64,000 nt of DNA. Source: DASUNP01 sp963728545. Its GTDB lineage: Bacteria > Acidobacteriota > Blastocatellia > UBA7656. Positions 35,894-44,483 of the stretch are shown piece after piece. The DNA is taken from assembly GCA_963728545.1 (NCBI GenBank), contig CAVSKO010000003.1:3162001-3226000 (forward strand), given 5' to 3'. The translations under genes were made by a program, and so were the position numbers. Position 1 is the stretch's first letter. The number at the start of each line of letters is the position of its first letter. Below the pieces are notes generated by a model. It searched no databases. It saw nothing but the letters and a program-made list of their open reading frames with translations, and had not been told where the DNA came from.

Positions 35894-36239
35894 AAGAAGA
35901 TTCACCGCCGCAGACACAGAGAACACAGGATGGCCGATGATGTGCTTCGCACGCGGCGGGGGCGCAGAGTAGAATACTGTTTTCTCTGCGCAGCCTCCGT
36001 GCTCTCTGTGTCTGCGTCAGAAGAATCCCTTTTGTGGCATCGGTCGATCCGTTTCCTATGAGGGCTTTATCTTTCTCCCCAACTTCATCTGCCGCGACTT
36101 ATTATTTCGCCACCCTCAACCGCCGCGAGCCAGGAGATGGCCCGATCTGTTGCTCCTGTTTTGGGCGTCCATTTATGGGCGCGACTAAGCCCCTTAACTG
36201 GCCTAAACAATCCGCTAGAGTTTTTAGCGTGACGTTTGA
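35894..36239. repeat. Gene-free stretch with a CAGACACAGAGAACAC palindrome and mini-hairpin insert
   Basis: At 35899-36030 a left arm (CCGCAGACACAGAGAACAC, then GGGGCGCAGAG) is complementary to a right arm (CTCTGCGCAGCC, GTGCTCTCTGTGTCTGCG). The left arm is interrupted at 35931-35959 by the 29-nt unit also seen at 3042-3070; here its stem is GTGC-TTC-GCAC. Between 36031 and 36239 I see no convincing gene. Confidence 0.6.
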
Positions 36240-36399
36240 ATGCCTGCATCTGTGCACGGGTTTAACGTGAATAGGGATGAGCTAATCATAGCCGATGCGG
36301 TCTCTTTAGAAATAATTCAACGTGTATCGCTAAATGGGATAGTTGGGGATGACCCAGGCAACCCTTCTGACATCGGTGACGCCAACACAGTAGTGTATA
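36240..36399 (+). pseudogene. N-terminal piece of a beta-propeller/DUF11/BACON protein cut by the IS
   Basis: The frame ELIIADAVSLEIIQRVSLNG continues to DIGDANTVV and is cut at TATA 36396-36399, where the IS begins. It looks like one blade of a beta-propeller. Joined across TATA to the reverse complement of 61822-60633 it gives one uninterrupted 450-codon frame reading NTVVYSLLSYDSRQN at the junction. I therefore read the two as halves of a single gene separated by the IS-mediated inversion. No signal peptide or clear ribosome site is seen, so the 5' end may also be damaged. Confidence 0.65.
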
Positions 36400-36450
36400 G
36401 TTGGCCCCATTGTCTAGACCACGAATTAAGAAAAATAAAGTGGACATTTC

Positions 36451-37257
36451 CTAGCTGCCAAAGTGAACCTCCGATGGGGTACGATAGCTTAGGCTCTGGT
36501 GCGGTCGTTCTTGATTATAGAACCAGAAGTAAGTATCGAGCCCTGTCTCCAACTCTGGAACACTGGCGTACTCTTTCAGATAAATGTCCTCGTACTTCAC
36601 GCTTCGCCATAATCGCTCAACAAATATATTGTCCAATGCCCGGCCTCGCCCATCCATGCTGACGCGAATGCCTGCCTCCTCCAAGGTTGAGGTGAAAGCC
36701 TGTGCTGTGAATTGAACCCCTTGATCAGTGTTGAATATCTCAGGCTGCCCACCCGACAGCGCACGCTTTAATGCCAGTAGACAAAATTCTCCATCCAGAG
36801 TGTTCGACAACTGCCAGGCGACCACATACCTGCTGAACCAATCAATGATTGCCATCAGATACATGAAGCCCGCTCGCATTGGCACGTATGTTATATCAGC
36901 GCTCCAAACCTGATTCACTCGGCTGATAGAGAAGTCTCGCAGTAAGTACGGATATTTCTTATGCTCACGATTAGCTACAGTCGTCTTCGGTCCAGGGAAG
37001 ATGGCTTGTAGGCCCATTAGCGCCATTAATCGCCTTACCCGCTTGTGGTTGACCTTGTGACCGAGTCGCTGCAAGTGAGCTGTCAAGCGTGGCCAACCAT
37101 AAAATGGAGTCTTGGTGTATTGCTCATCAATCAGTCGCATTATCTGCAAGTTGAACTCGGACTCTGTAGCCAGGCTGTAGTAGAAAGTCGAACGGCTCAG
37201 GCCGATCAACTCACACTGCCGACGCATACTGATGTCTGCCTGCTGCGGCTCAATCAT
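36451..37257 (-). CDS. IS3-family transposase OrfB (copy 1)
   Basis: A 268-aa rve integrase-type catalytic subunit. It has the HTH_21 region (RQCELIGLSRSTFYYSL), then VWSADITYVPMRAG (first Asp), FNTDQGVQFTAQAF (second Asp) and DNIFVERLWRSVKYEDIYL (Glu), a complete DDE triad with the IS3-type spacing. Its phase is +1 relative to OrfA and is open back to the A9 run (KLPRSIEIKRGMIEP), so a fusion would need a +1 shift or loss of one A in the transcript; reinitiation at its ATG is the alternative. Confidence 0.9.
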   Translation of the reverse strand: MIEPQQADISMRRQCELIGLSRSTFYYSLATESEFNLQIMRLIDEQYTKTPFYGWPRLTAHLQRLGHKVNHKRVRRLMALMGLQAIFPGPKTTVANREHKKYPYLLRDFSISRVNQVWSADITYVPMRAGFMYLMAIIDWFSRYVVAWQLSNTLDGEFCLLALKRALSGGQPEIFNTDQGVQFTAQAFTSTLEEAGIRVSMDGRGRALDNIFVERLWRSVKYEDIYLKEYASVPELETGLDTYFWFYNQERPHQSLSYRTPSEVHFGS

Positions 37258-37270
37258 ACCCCGTTTGATC

Positions 37271-37591
37271 TCAATTGAACGGGGCAGCTTTTTTTTTCAG
37301 CCACTCCAATTCCATCTTTAGTCGCCCGATTTGCTCAAACAATTCGGCCTCACGTGTTTGTAGTTGCTGTTGATGACCAGTCCTAGAGTGATTGAAAATC
37401 TCTGGCCCCGAATTGAGCAATTGGCGCTTCCAGAGGCTGACCAAGTTTGGGTGTAAGCCATGTTCGCTGGCGAGTTGATTAATCGTTTTCGTCTCTCTGA
37501 CTGCTTCTATCGCTACCTGGAACTTGAACTTACTGCTGTATTGCTTGCGAATCCTGGACATGATTGACCCTCCACTGGCTCGGTGGATCAT
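37271..37591 (-). CDS. IS3-family transposase OrfA (copy 1)
   Basis: A 106-aa DNA-binding subunit with the helix-turn-helix region KFKFQVAIEAVRETKTINQL and SEHGLHPNLVSLWKRQLL, followed by a leucine-zipper-like coiled coil (AELFEQIGRLKMELEWLKKK). A run of nine A residues lies near the end of the gene, then a hairpin (CCCCGTT/AACGGGG) containing the stop. It is identical to the copy 2 protein. Confidence 0.88.
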   Translation of the reverse strand: MIHRASGGSIMSRIRKQYSSKFKFQVAIEAVRETKTINQLASEHGLHPNLVSLWKRQLLNSGPEIFNHSRTGHQQQLQTREAELFEQIGRLKMELEWLKKKAAPFN

Positions 37592-39867
37592 AGCCTACTT
37601 CCACCTTAGCCTGTGGTCCAGCTTTCGGGGCCAATTATAGTTCTTTGAATCGAACCAATGTGGAATTGAAACTTTAGTGTTACAAGTTCATTCATACTTT
37701 GACATTCGCTTTGAATCGAACCAATGTGGAATTGAAACGATGTCTCGCCGCCGATTATCAAATATTCAACATCTCCTTTGAATCGAACCAATGTGGAATT
37801 GAAACCGCATTGCCTGATTTATTTATAACCTGATGCCGCAACTTTGAATCGAACCAATGTGGAATTGAAACTTTTTTCACCGGGTTATCCTGAGGCTCTT
37901 TTTTCGGTCTTTGAATCGAACCAATGTGGAATTGAAACACGGCATATCTGGTTAGTCCATCGTGGTGGGCTATGCCCTTTGAATCGAACCAATGTGGAAT
38001 TGAAACAAGTTCACAGTGCTGCCAGGTGTGCGAGAAAGAAGTACTTTGAATCGAACCAATGTGGAATTGAAACGAGTTAACGCGCATCGTGACGGCGATT
38101 GATCCGAGCGCCTTTGAATCGAACCAATGTGGAATTGAAACCCGTCATGATTTGCTCAAGCATCGTTGATAGCCGATTGCTTTGAATCGAACCAATGTGG
38201 AATTGAAACTATCTACGTAGCGATTTTCCTTAGACTCGTTAATAATCTTTGAATCGAACCAATGTGGAATTGAAACCTCACATCAAGCCTTGAATCAATC
38301 TGTAACCACTTATCTTTGAATCGAACCAATGTGGAATTGAAACTACATCTCAACTTATATCCCGCGCGGCGGCGATTACGTCTTTGAATCGAACCAATGT
38401 GGAATTGAAACCAACACAACATCATGCGGCGTGAGGTTGATAATTCTCTTTGAATCGAACCAATGTGGAATTGAAACCCTGTTTTACAGGTCGGATATTC
38501 GATGATCTCAATTACCTTTGAATCGAACCAATGTGGAATTGAAACTTTTAGCAGGCGCGTATGAAAGGCAAGCGAGTCACCTTTGAATCGAACCAATGTG
38601 GAATTGAAACAAGGCAACAAGTAGGTATTGCCTTGTCACGGCCTGCCTTTGAATCGAACCAATGTGGAATTGAAACCAGCTTCGCGCGCAACGTCTTCAT
38701 CGGCCCACTGTTCGCTTTGAATCGAACCAATGTGGAATTGAAACGAGTTTTCCCCCCGCGTCTTCCTGCTCTTATGACCTTCTTTGAATCGAACCAATGT
38801 GGAATTGAAACAATACGATCACTATGCGAACGCCTGACGGTCAGCCTGCTTTGAATCGAACCAATGTGGAATTGAAACCTTATCTCACGTACGAGCGCGT
38901 CATCCATATCTCCGCCTTTGAATCGAACCAATGTGGAATTGAAACCCAAGTCAGTCACTTACCGCATCGCGCGGCGGAACCGGCTTTGAATCGAACCAAT
39001 GTGGAATTGAAACGCGACCTCGGCAATAGGTATCAGTCGCTCCGTCTCCTTTGAATCGAACCAATGTGGAATTGAAACAAATATGTTCCCTCCTTGTAAT
39101 AAGCGATCAGCCTGTCACTTTGAATCGAACCAATGTGGAATTGAAACTTAATTCAACTTGTTCGCTGCTAGTCAAGTTCACCCGCTTTGAATCGAACCAA
39201 TGTGGAATTGAAACTTTTCAAACGTAACGCCAGCAACAGGTAAAGCAGGGTCTTTGAATCGAACCAATGTGGAATTGAAACATAGCTCAACCGCTATAGG
39301 TATCGTCGGCTTCCCGGCACTTTGAATCGAACCAATGTGGAATTGAAACCAAGCAACGATTATATGTTCGTCCGTCAGGAGGTTGCTTTGAATCGAACCA
39401 ATGTGGAATTGAAACATTAACACGGATGTGGTTAATGTCATTCTGCCGGACACTTTGAATCGAACCAATGTGGAATTGAAACTCCCTCTTTTCTTTGCTC
39501 TCTTTGTTCTGGCGCACTTTGAATCGAACCAATGTGGAATTGAAACGTTGGCGTCGCGTAATATATTGTCCAACTCGCGCAAGCTTTGAATCGAACCAAT
39601 GTGGAATTGAAACGAAAGACGCTGAACAACAATGAGGTATGGCAGCCCTTCTTTGAATCGAACCAATGTGGAATTGAAACTCGTTATATCTCAGCAGTCG
39701 GTTGAGATTCCTGGCGTCTTTGAATCGAACCAATGTGGAATTGAAACTCAGCGGAACCTACTGGTACAGGCTCGGCATGCATTACTTTGAATCGAACCAA
39801 TGTGGAATTGAAACGTAGCCGAACGGCGGCATGCCGCTCATCACCGGAATGCTTTGAATCGAACCAA

Positions 39868-41268
39868 TGTGGAATTCAGCAATTCTCAGTATGGAAATCA
39901 CTCCAACTGCAAACGATAAAGCAAGGCCATGTGTCAATACAAGGCTTTCATCGAATCAAAAACGAGAACACGGAATTGACTCCGCAGCGTCTCCCACAGT
40001 TTGGCTTTCGTCCCCAACCCCTCCCATAACCGGCGAAACAAGCCGCAGCAGCGTTGCTGAATCTGATCGAACGAGAAACGCCAACAGCATCACCAACGCC
40101 AGCACAGTTGCTAAATGCTGTTGCCCGTGCCCATAGTTGTGCTCGAAATGGTAGCCCTGATTCTTCAACGTATTGAAGGTTCTCATTCTCAATCTTCCAT
40201 CGCCCTCGACCAGCGCCCATGACTTTTTCTACACTGTTGGCCCGCAGCCCCAGATTCGTCACCCACATCCAGCGCTTCACCTTCCCATCTGCCGTGGTTT
40301 GCTCGTAAAGCAGAAAATTGACTCTGACGTCGGTCGCGCTCTCGCATAAGCACAACCCGTTAGTCCAGGCATAATAATGCTGCACACCATCATCATCGGT
40401 CTGGCGTAGTTCTTTGACTTGACCTCTCGTCTTCCGACCTTCAAATTGTCGCATCAGGCTCTCGTGTGAGTCAGGCTTGACATTCAGCACATAGTGCCAG
40501 CCGTAGCCGCTGATTTGGCGGATGTGCGGGGCGTTGGCATACAACGCATCTTCTACCAATAAAATGGACAATTCGTTGTAGCGCTCGTGCAACTGCCGGC
40601 ACAATCGGCGGGCGGCGTTGCGCTCGCAGTCATTCTTCTTGGCTCCATCCTGGCGCAGGACTGGCTCGAAATCCAGCGGGAAGACCTCCGAGCGCAGCGG
40701 ATGCAAGAGGACGGCTGCCAGGCCAGCGTGGTGATAAGAGACGACGCCGTTGCGATGCTTTCGCGTTGTACAGTTTGGGCAATGCACAGTGGTCGAAGAG
40801 AAGTGTTCGACCCCATCAATCGAGACGATGACATCGTCGTGCCAATAGCGATAATCGCCGATCACGCCGGTCTGCTGTAAGCGCAGGAAACAGGCGTGGA
40901 AGAGTGGTCGCAGGAGGGCCGGGTCAAGCGGGTCGAGGATGCCGCGCATCTGGTTATCGCAAGGGATGGCCCCGTTGATGCGATAGATGCTGCGCAAATT
41001 GCTTTCTTCAGGGACGGTCTGCTTTTTGAAATCGAGCAGAGAAGGCGACTTGAGCGAAAACATGGCGAAGGCGCTTTTCAAGACATCGGCCAGCGGGTAG
41101 CGAGCATTCGTGGCGCGGTGGTCAGGCAATGTCTGAAACTGGTCATCGAGAAAGTGCATCAGTTCGTCAAATGTGAGATTCTGTTGCCGTTGGCGGTAAC
41201 TTTTTGCCATTTGGCAATGGTTACATTGATTGTCTCAATTTCCAAACTGAGAATTGCTGTGTGGAATT
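39868..41268 (-). mobile_element. IS4-like insertion inside a CRISPR repeat, 9-bp target duplication
   Basis: The element is 39877-41259 (1383 bp). The terminal inverted repeats CAGCAATTCTCAGTATGGAA and CAGCAATTCTCAGTTTGGAA differ at one position. The 9-bp direct repeat TGTGGAATT (39868-39876 and 41260-41268) derives from the CRISPR repeat itself. It carries one degenerate transposase gene. The family is not certain; the ends, target duplication and transposase are compatible with an IS4-superfamily DDE element. Confidence 0.85.
39934..41210 (-). pseudogene. IS4-like DDE transposase with two frameshifts
   Basis: The first 340 residues are intact: LTFDELMHFLDDQFQTLPD, the Asp in VIVSIDGVEHFSS, LAAVLLHPLRSEVFPLDFEP and LLVEDALYANAPHIRQI. 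After GRGRWKIENEN near 40178 the proper continuation (FNTLKNQGYHFEHNYGHG, YREK-type region) is in another frame. A second shift near 40065 is needed to reach FRRLWEGLGTKAKLWETLRS and the stop at 39934-39936. Each shift is explained by one extra base. It is probably inactive unless these are base-call errors. Confidence 0.75.
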
Positions 41269-41537
41269 GAAACGTGATATTCAACTTATGTAATCTTTGC
41301 CTTTACGGCTTTGAATCGAACCAATGTGGAATTGAAACGTGGATATTAAGAGTGCATATCGTAGGCTTGCGAGGCCTTTGAATCGAACCAATGTGGAATT
41401 GAAACTCGGCACACAGATCAAGCTGTCGAAGCGAGAGACTACTTTGAATCGAACCAATGTGGAATTGAAACCCAATCTCCATACATCCGGTGAGCAAGGC
41501 CGGTCATCTTTGAATCGAACCAATGTGGAATTGATAT

Positions 41538-42268
41538 GAGGGCTAGTGCGGACTGTAAAGCAGTGGCTCATTGGCTTTCCTCAAGAGCAATGAGAACATT
41601 TTCTTGGTCCATAGAATCGGCATCTTATCCTGGAACGATATACATACAAATCACCCCTTTTGTGTACCAATATAAGAAGCCTCACAGTTTGTACCATCAT
41701 TCGGATTATTTTATTTTGTGACCGAATTGTGACCGGAATAGATGTCTACGAATGAGCATGGATGTATTTAGTTTCTCCTGCTTGTGGCTGCGACTCGTAA
41801 TAGATGTAGCTACTTGCAAAAAGATGTAGCTTGATTCAAGCCCTAGCAATTGGTCTCATAATCCTTTGGTTGTAGGTTCGAATCCTGCAGGGACCACTAA
41901 AATCAACAACTTACAGCTTCTACAGCCGCAATTCTCCTTACTTTTGGACAATCCTGTGGCAATCTTTTTCGCATTTTGACTTCTGAAACTCTCTATCTTC
42001 CATTTTCGATTTACGCTGAGTGCGATTTATTTGCATCTAGTTGCGTCTGTTACAGAGCAGAGGACTTTTGGTCCTATGGTTAAGAGGAAAGTCTTCCGTA
42101 GAAAAGGAATTACATGTTGCTTTGCTGATCCTTGGTACGCCTACCCAACACATAGGTGAGTAATCGCCAGAGGCGCTCTTATGGCGGTCGTGGAGTGCTG
42201 CCGCCGGTTCAGCCAAGCTTAATTTTCCACGCAGATTTCTGTTTTTGGTTTATGATGCTCCTCGTACA
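41538..42268. other. Gene-poor A/T-rich stretch downstream of CRISPR array 1
   Basis: No supported protein gene. It contains the trailer side of the CRISPR array and a 3' tRNA remnant (41840-41896). Short frames such as 42076-42156 have no recognisable product. The base composition is lower in GC than the first 36 kb, consistent with acquired DNA. Confidence 0.5.
41840..41896 (+). tRNA. 3' remnant of a tRNA-Met(CAT)-like gene
   Basis: The sequence contains an anticodon loop CTCATAA, then a variable region and a perfect T arm (GTAGG-TTCGAAT-CCTGC), then an acceptor 3' strand AGGGACC plus A. The matching 5' acceptor strand (GGTCCCT) is absent; upstream there is only CCCTAGCAATTGG, and the anticodon stem pairs poorly. 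It is thus a truncated or internally deleted tRNA. A 3' tRNA end without its 5' half is the usual footprint of an integrative element's attachment site. Confidence 0.5.
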
Positions 42269-42984
42269 ATGACAACACCTTCTATTGCAGTCAGAACTTA
42301 CGCTACAGAATCGCCGCACGGACAGAGTGAGGCCGCCTCGCATCCGGCGCGAAATGCCGAGGGTGATCCCATCAAACACATCTTTGACCTGCTCGGCGCT
42401 TCACCTACGCTCGCTATCTTAAGCTCGGATATGTTTTCGGAATTCACCGCTCTGAGGGTTCAGGGTAAGGTCGTCTGGTGTAATTATGAACTGGCCCGGC
42501 AACTCGGCTTTAAAGTCCCCCAGTCAAACTGTATGACGCCGGAGTTTCACCGCCAGATCATGGATGCGCTGTCGTACAGGTGTTCAGGCATAACAATCCC
42601 GACGACTTCCCTCACTCTCACGGAGGCTTCGACATGGATGAGGGGCTTGCCGAGGTGGTTTGGGGAGAAATCAACGCAAACCTCATAAGCCAGGATTCGA
42701 GTCGCATCCTGGCTATTATTGATCAGGCTTGGTGGCGAATAACGCGCTTGGCACTGAGCGCGTCAAACATGCAGATGAACGGTGGAATGCTCGACGTGGT
42801 CACAGAGCGCGCTCACACACGCTCTTTTGCAATCCGCCCACAGTCTCGACCGGCAGACCCGGAGAAATCCTATTGCATAGACTATTCTGACCACGCGACT
42901 CAGATGGAGCGGCTTTACAGAGCGGTCGTTAGAAGCGTTGATAGGGGAAGGCGTGCGTGCCAACTTTCCCGCTTCGGCACTTGA
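42269..42984 (+). pseudogene. Unrecognised gene with a frameshift
   Basis: ATG 42269 opens a frame (ASPTLAILSSDMFSEFTALR) that continues to about 42575. From there the coding signal moves to another phase: FRHNNPDDFPHSHGGFDMDE, GLAEVVWGEINANLISQDSS, ILAIIDQAWWRITRLALSAS, up to a stop at 42982-42984. A second phase change near 42925 could lead into LEALIGEGVRANFPASALD, which reads better than the annotated tail. The joined protein would be 240-260 aa. I recognise no family. It lies just upstream of a glycosyltransferase gene on the same strand. Confidence 0.45.
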
Positions 42985-43067
42985 TGCCAACCGGTCGTGT
43001 AGGAAGAGCGAGCGAAAGCACAAGCTGATCGATAGCAACCACGATCATCTAAAATCAAGGAGTAAGA

Positions 43068-43643
43068 ATGGAAAGGATGTTCACGGTAATAACGCCGACG
43101 ATCTTAAGGCCGAGCTTGATTGAAACCTGTGCGAGTATCAACGCGCAATGCTACAGCCGATGGCAACACCTCGTCGTAATAGATATTCCAGTGCACGCGC
43201 TGGGTACAGAACAGTCAAGGCTCATCGAGCAGATCAAGCATCCGAACAGGCAGATTTATCACTGTGCAGTTTCACACAGGAACTACGGCAATACGTGCAG
43301 GTCAGAGATGTTCCGCCACATTAGCGGGGACTACGTCCTTTACCTTGACGACGACGATGTTTATCTCGGCGAGGCATTCCAGATACTCAACCGTGAAATA
43401 TCGGATGAGATGTGGGGCGTCTTCCTCATAGAACGATTCGGGGAGCCTTTTCTCAATCTCCCGCCTCAAACTAATTTCACCTCCGGGATACAGTTCTTCT
43501 GTAAGCCGATTTACCCGTGGCCGAACAACAACGTCTACACCGCCGATGGTGAGTTGATAGACTTCCTGCGAGAGAAGCATTCGTATCTGGTGATCAACTC
43601 GCCGCCGCTCGCTCGAGTCTCACAGCAGAGGTTCGGAAGCTGA
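43068..43643 (+). CDS. GT2-family glycosyltransferase
   Basis: A 191-aa GT-A fold protein starting FTVITPTILRPSLIETCASI, with the nucleotide-sugar DxD-type motif at YVLYLDDDDVYLGEAF. It is shorter than typical GT2 enzymes (about 250-300 aa) but the N-terminal catalytic core is complete. AAGGAG lies upstream of ATG 43068. It faces the minus-strand glycosyltransferase operon and ends 69 nt from it. Confidence 0.75.
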   Translation: MERMFTVITPTILRPSLIETCASINAQCYSRWQHLVVIDIPVHALGTEQSRLIEQIKHPNRQIYHCAVSHRNYGNTCRSEMFRHISGDYVLYLDDDDVYLGEAFQILNREISDEMWGVFLIERFGEPFLNLPPQTNFTSGIQFFCKPIYPWPNNNVYTADGELIDFLREKHSYLVINSPPLARVSQQRFGS

Positions 43644-43712
43644 TCTGTGCATTAAGTATAGATAACACAAAACTCCTCAGGCATAGGTATCATCCAGAAT
43701 GTGACGAAGGAT

Positions 43713-44483
43713 TCAACTTAATGCGGCTTGAATGTTGATGAACCGCCGGTGCAGTTCTGAGTCAGGCGGAAGCTTATCTTTCGATCCGCAATACCACTCA
43801 ACAATATCCATCCTGCCCAGGCTCCTGTACTTTTCAATTTCGGCTTCGAGCATACCGAAATAGGAAGCGTACTCTGGGCCGATCACGTGAAAGACCTTCA
43901 TGCGCGTACACAAAAAGCCTCGCATCCCTATCTGGCCAAGCAATGCCTTGATCTTTCCGCCAAGAAATATGTAGCGCCCCGGTCGGATACGGCGGCACAG
44001 GCCAAGGCACGACTTGCGATAAACGGCGAACCAACCATCGATGGGGCCGTCGTACAATCCATACTCGGAGTTTATCAGGCGGTAATGCTCCATAGGCGGC
44101 CGGGCCCCAGTCGTGTACTCGTCCTGCCAGACGTCAGCCGTCAACATCCCGACATAGTTGAATCGCGAGAATATCTCTTGCGCCGTCTCGACGATCCGAG
44201 GCGACAAGCAGACTACATCGTCATCAATCTGCGCAACCATCTCGAATTGGCTATTGGCGAATAAGTGAAAGTAGGCCGCCATGCCTATGTTCTCCGGCGT
44301 CCTGCCGATTACGCGGATCGGCGCCCCGCCGGCCTCTTTCTCGTGGAGAAACTGGTCGAATTCCGCATCGGCGACGTTCAGCCACAACAGAATTTCGTAT
44401 GGAAGCGTCGTCTTGCGTATTAGATCATCTATGAGCGCTCTCGAGTAGCGCGGCCTGTAACATGCGATGCAGTAGGATATCAT
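43713..44483 (-). CDS. Glycosyltransferase, GT2-like
   Basis: A 256-aa GT-A type protein: SYCIACYRPRYSRALIDDLI at the N-terminus, NIGMAAYFHLF, and the metal-binding region MVAQIDDDVVCLSPR. A later DGWFAVYRKSCLGLCRR segment resembles the acceptor loop. Its ATG overlaps the stop of the upstream 956-aa gene by 4 nt, so it is the last gene of the long minus-strand operon starting at 58900. The acceptor is unknown. Confidence 0.75.
   Translation of the reverse strand: MISYCIACYRPRYSRALIDDLIRKTTLPYEILLWLNVADAEFDQFLHEKEAGGAPIRVIGRTPENIGMAAYFHLFANSQFEMVAQIDDDVVCLSPRIVETAQEIFSRFNYVGMLTADVWQDEYTTGARPPMEHYRLINSEYGLYDGPIDGWFAVYRKSCLGLCRRIRPGRYIFLGGKIKALLGQIGMRGFLCTRMKVFHVIGPEYASYFGMLEAEIEKYRSLGRMDIVEWYCGSKDKLPPDSELHRRFINIQAALS

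Larger units (their letters stand above)
36396..37639 (-). mobile_element. IS3-family insertion sequence, copy 1 (with TATA flanks)
   Basis: The element is 36400-37635, 1236 bp. Its ends are imperfect inverted repeats, GTTGGCCCC...CTAGACCAC and ATTGGCCCC...CTGGACCAC. TATA lies immediately outside each end (36396-36399, 37636-37639). It is the same length as copy 2 at 61827-63062 and encodes identical proteins, in opposite orientation. Array 1 of the CRISPR begins 3 nt beyond the right TATA. Confidence 0.88.
37643..41537 (+). CRISPR. CRISPR array 1: 38 repeats, interrupted by an IS
   Basis: The 30-nt repeat begins CTTTGAATCGAACC and ends GTGGAATTGAAAC; spacers are 34-39 nt, mostly 36-38. Repeats start at 37643, 37709, 37776 and so on to 41508. 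All I read are identical except the last (41508-41537), which ends GATAT instead of GAAAC and marks the trailer end. The 3' end ATTGAAAC is the 5'-handle style of many type I and III systems, so transcription should run left to right. No leader is present at the left end: IS copy 1 ends 7 nt before the first repeat. Repeat 34 (39852-39876 plus 41269-41273) is split by an IS. Confidence 0.97.

Noticed and set aside
36034..36270. A 78-aa plus-strand frame upstream of the propeller fragment
   Set aside because: No family, no ribosome site and odd composition; the frame runs over the propeller fragment in another phase.
37606..41571. Long open frames inside CRISPR array 1 on both strands
   Set aside because: Their proteins are only translations of the repeat (FESNQCGIET, SIPHWFDSK) separated by spacer residues, which is an artefact of the array.
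42076..42156. A 26-aa frame (MVKRKVFRRKGITCC...) after the tRNA remnant
   Set aside because: Too short, no ribosome site, and no family I can recognise.
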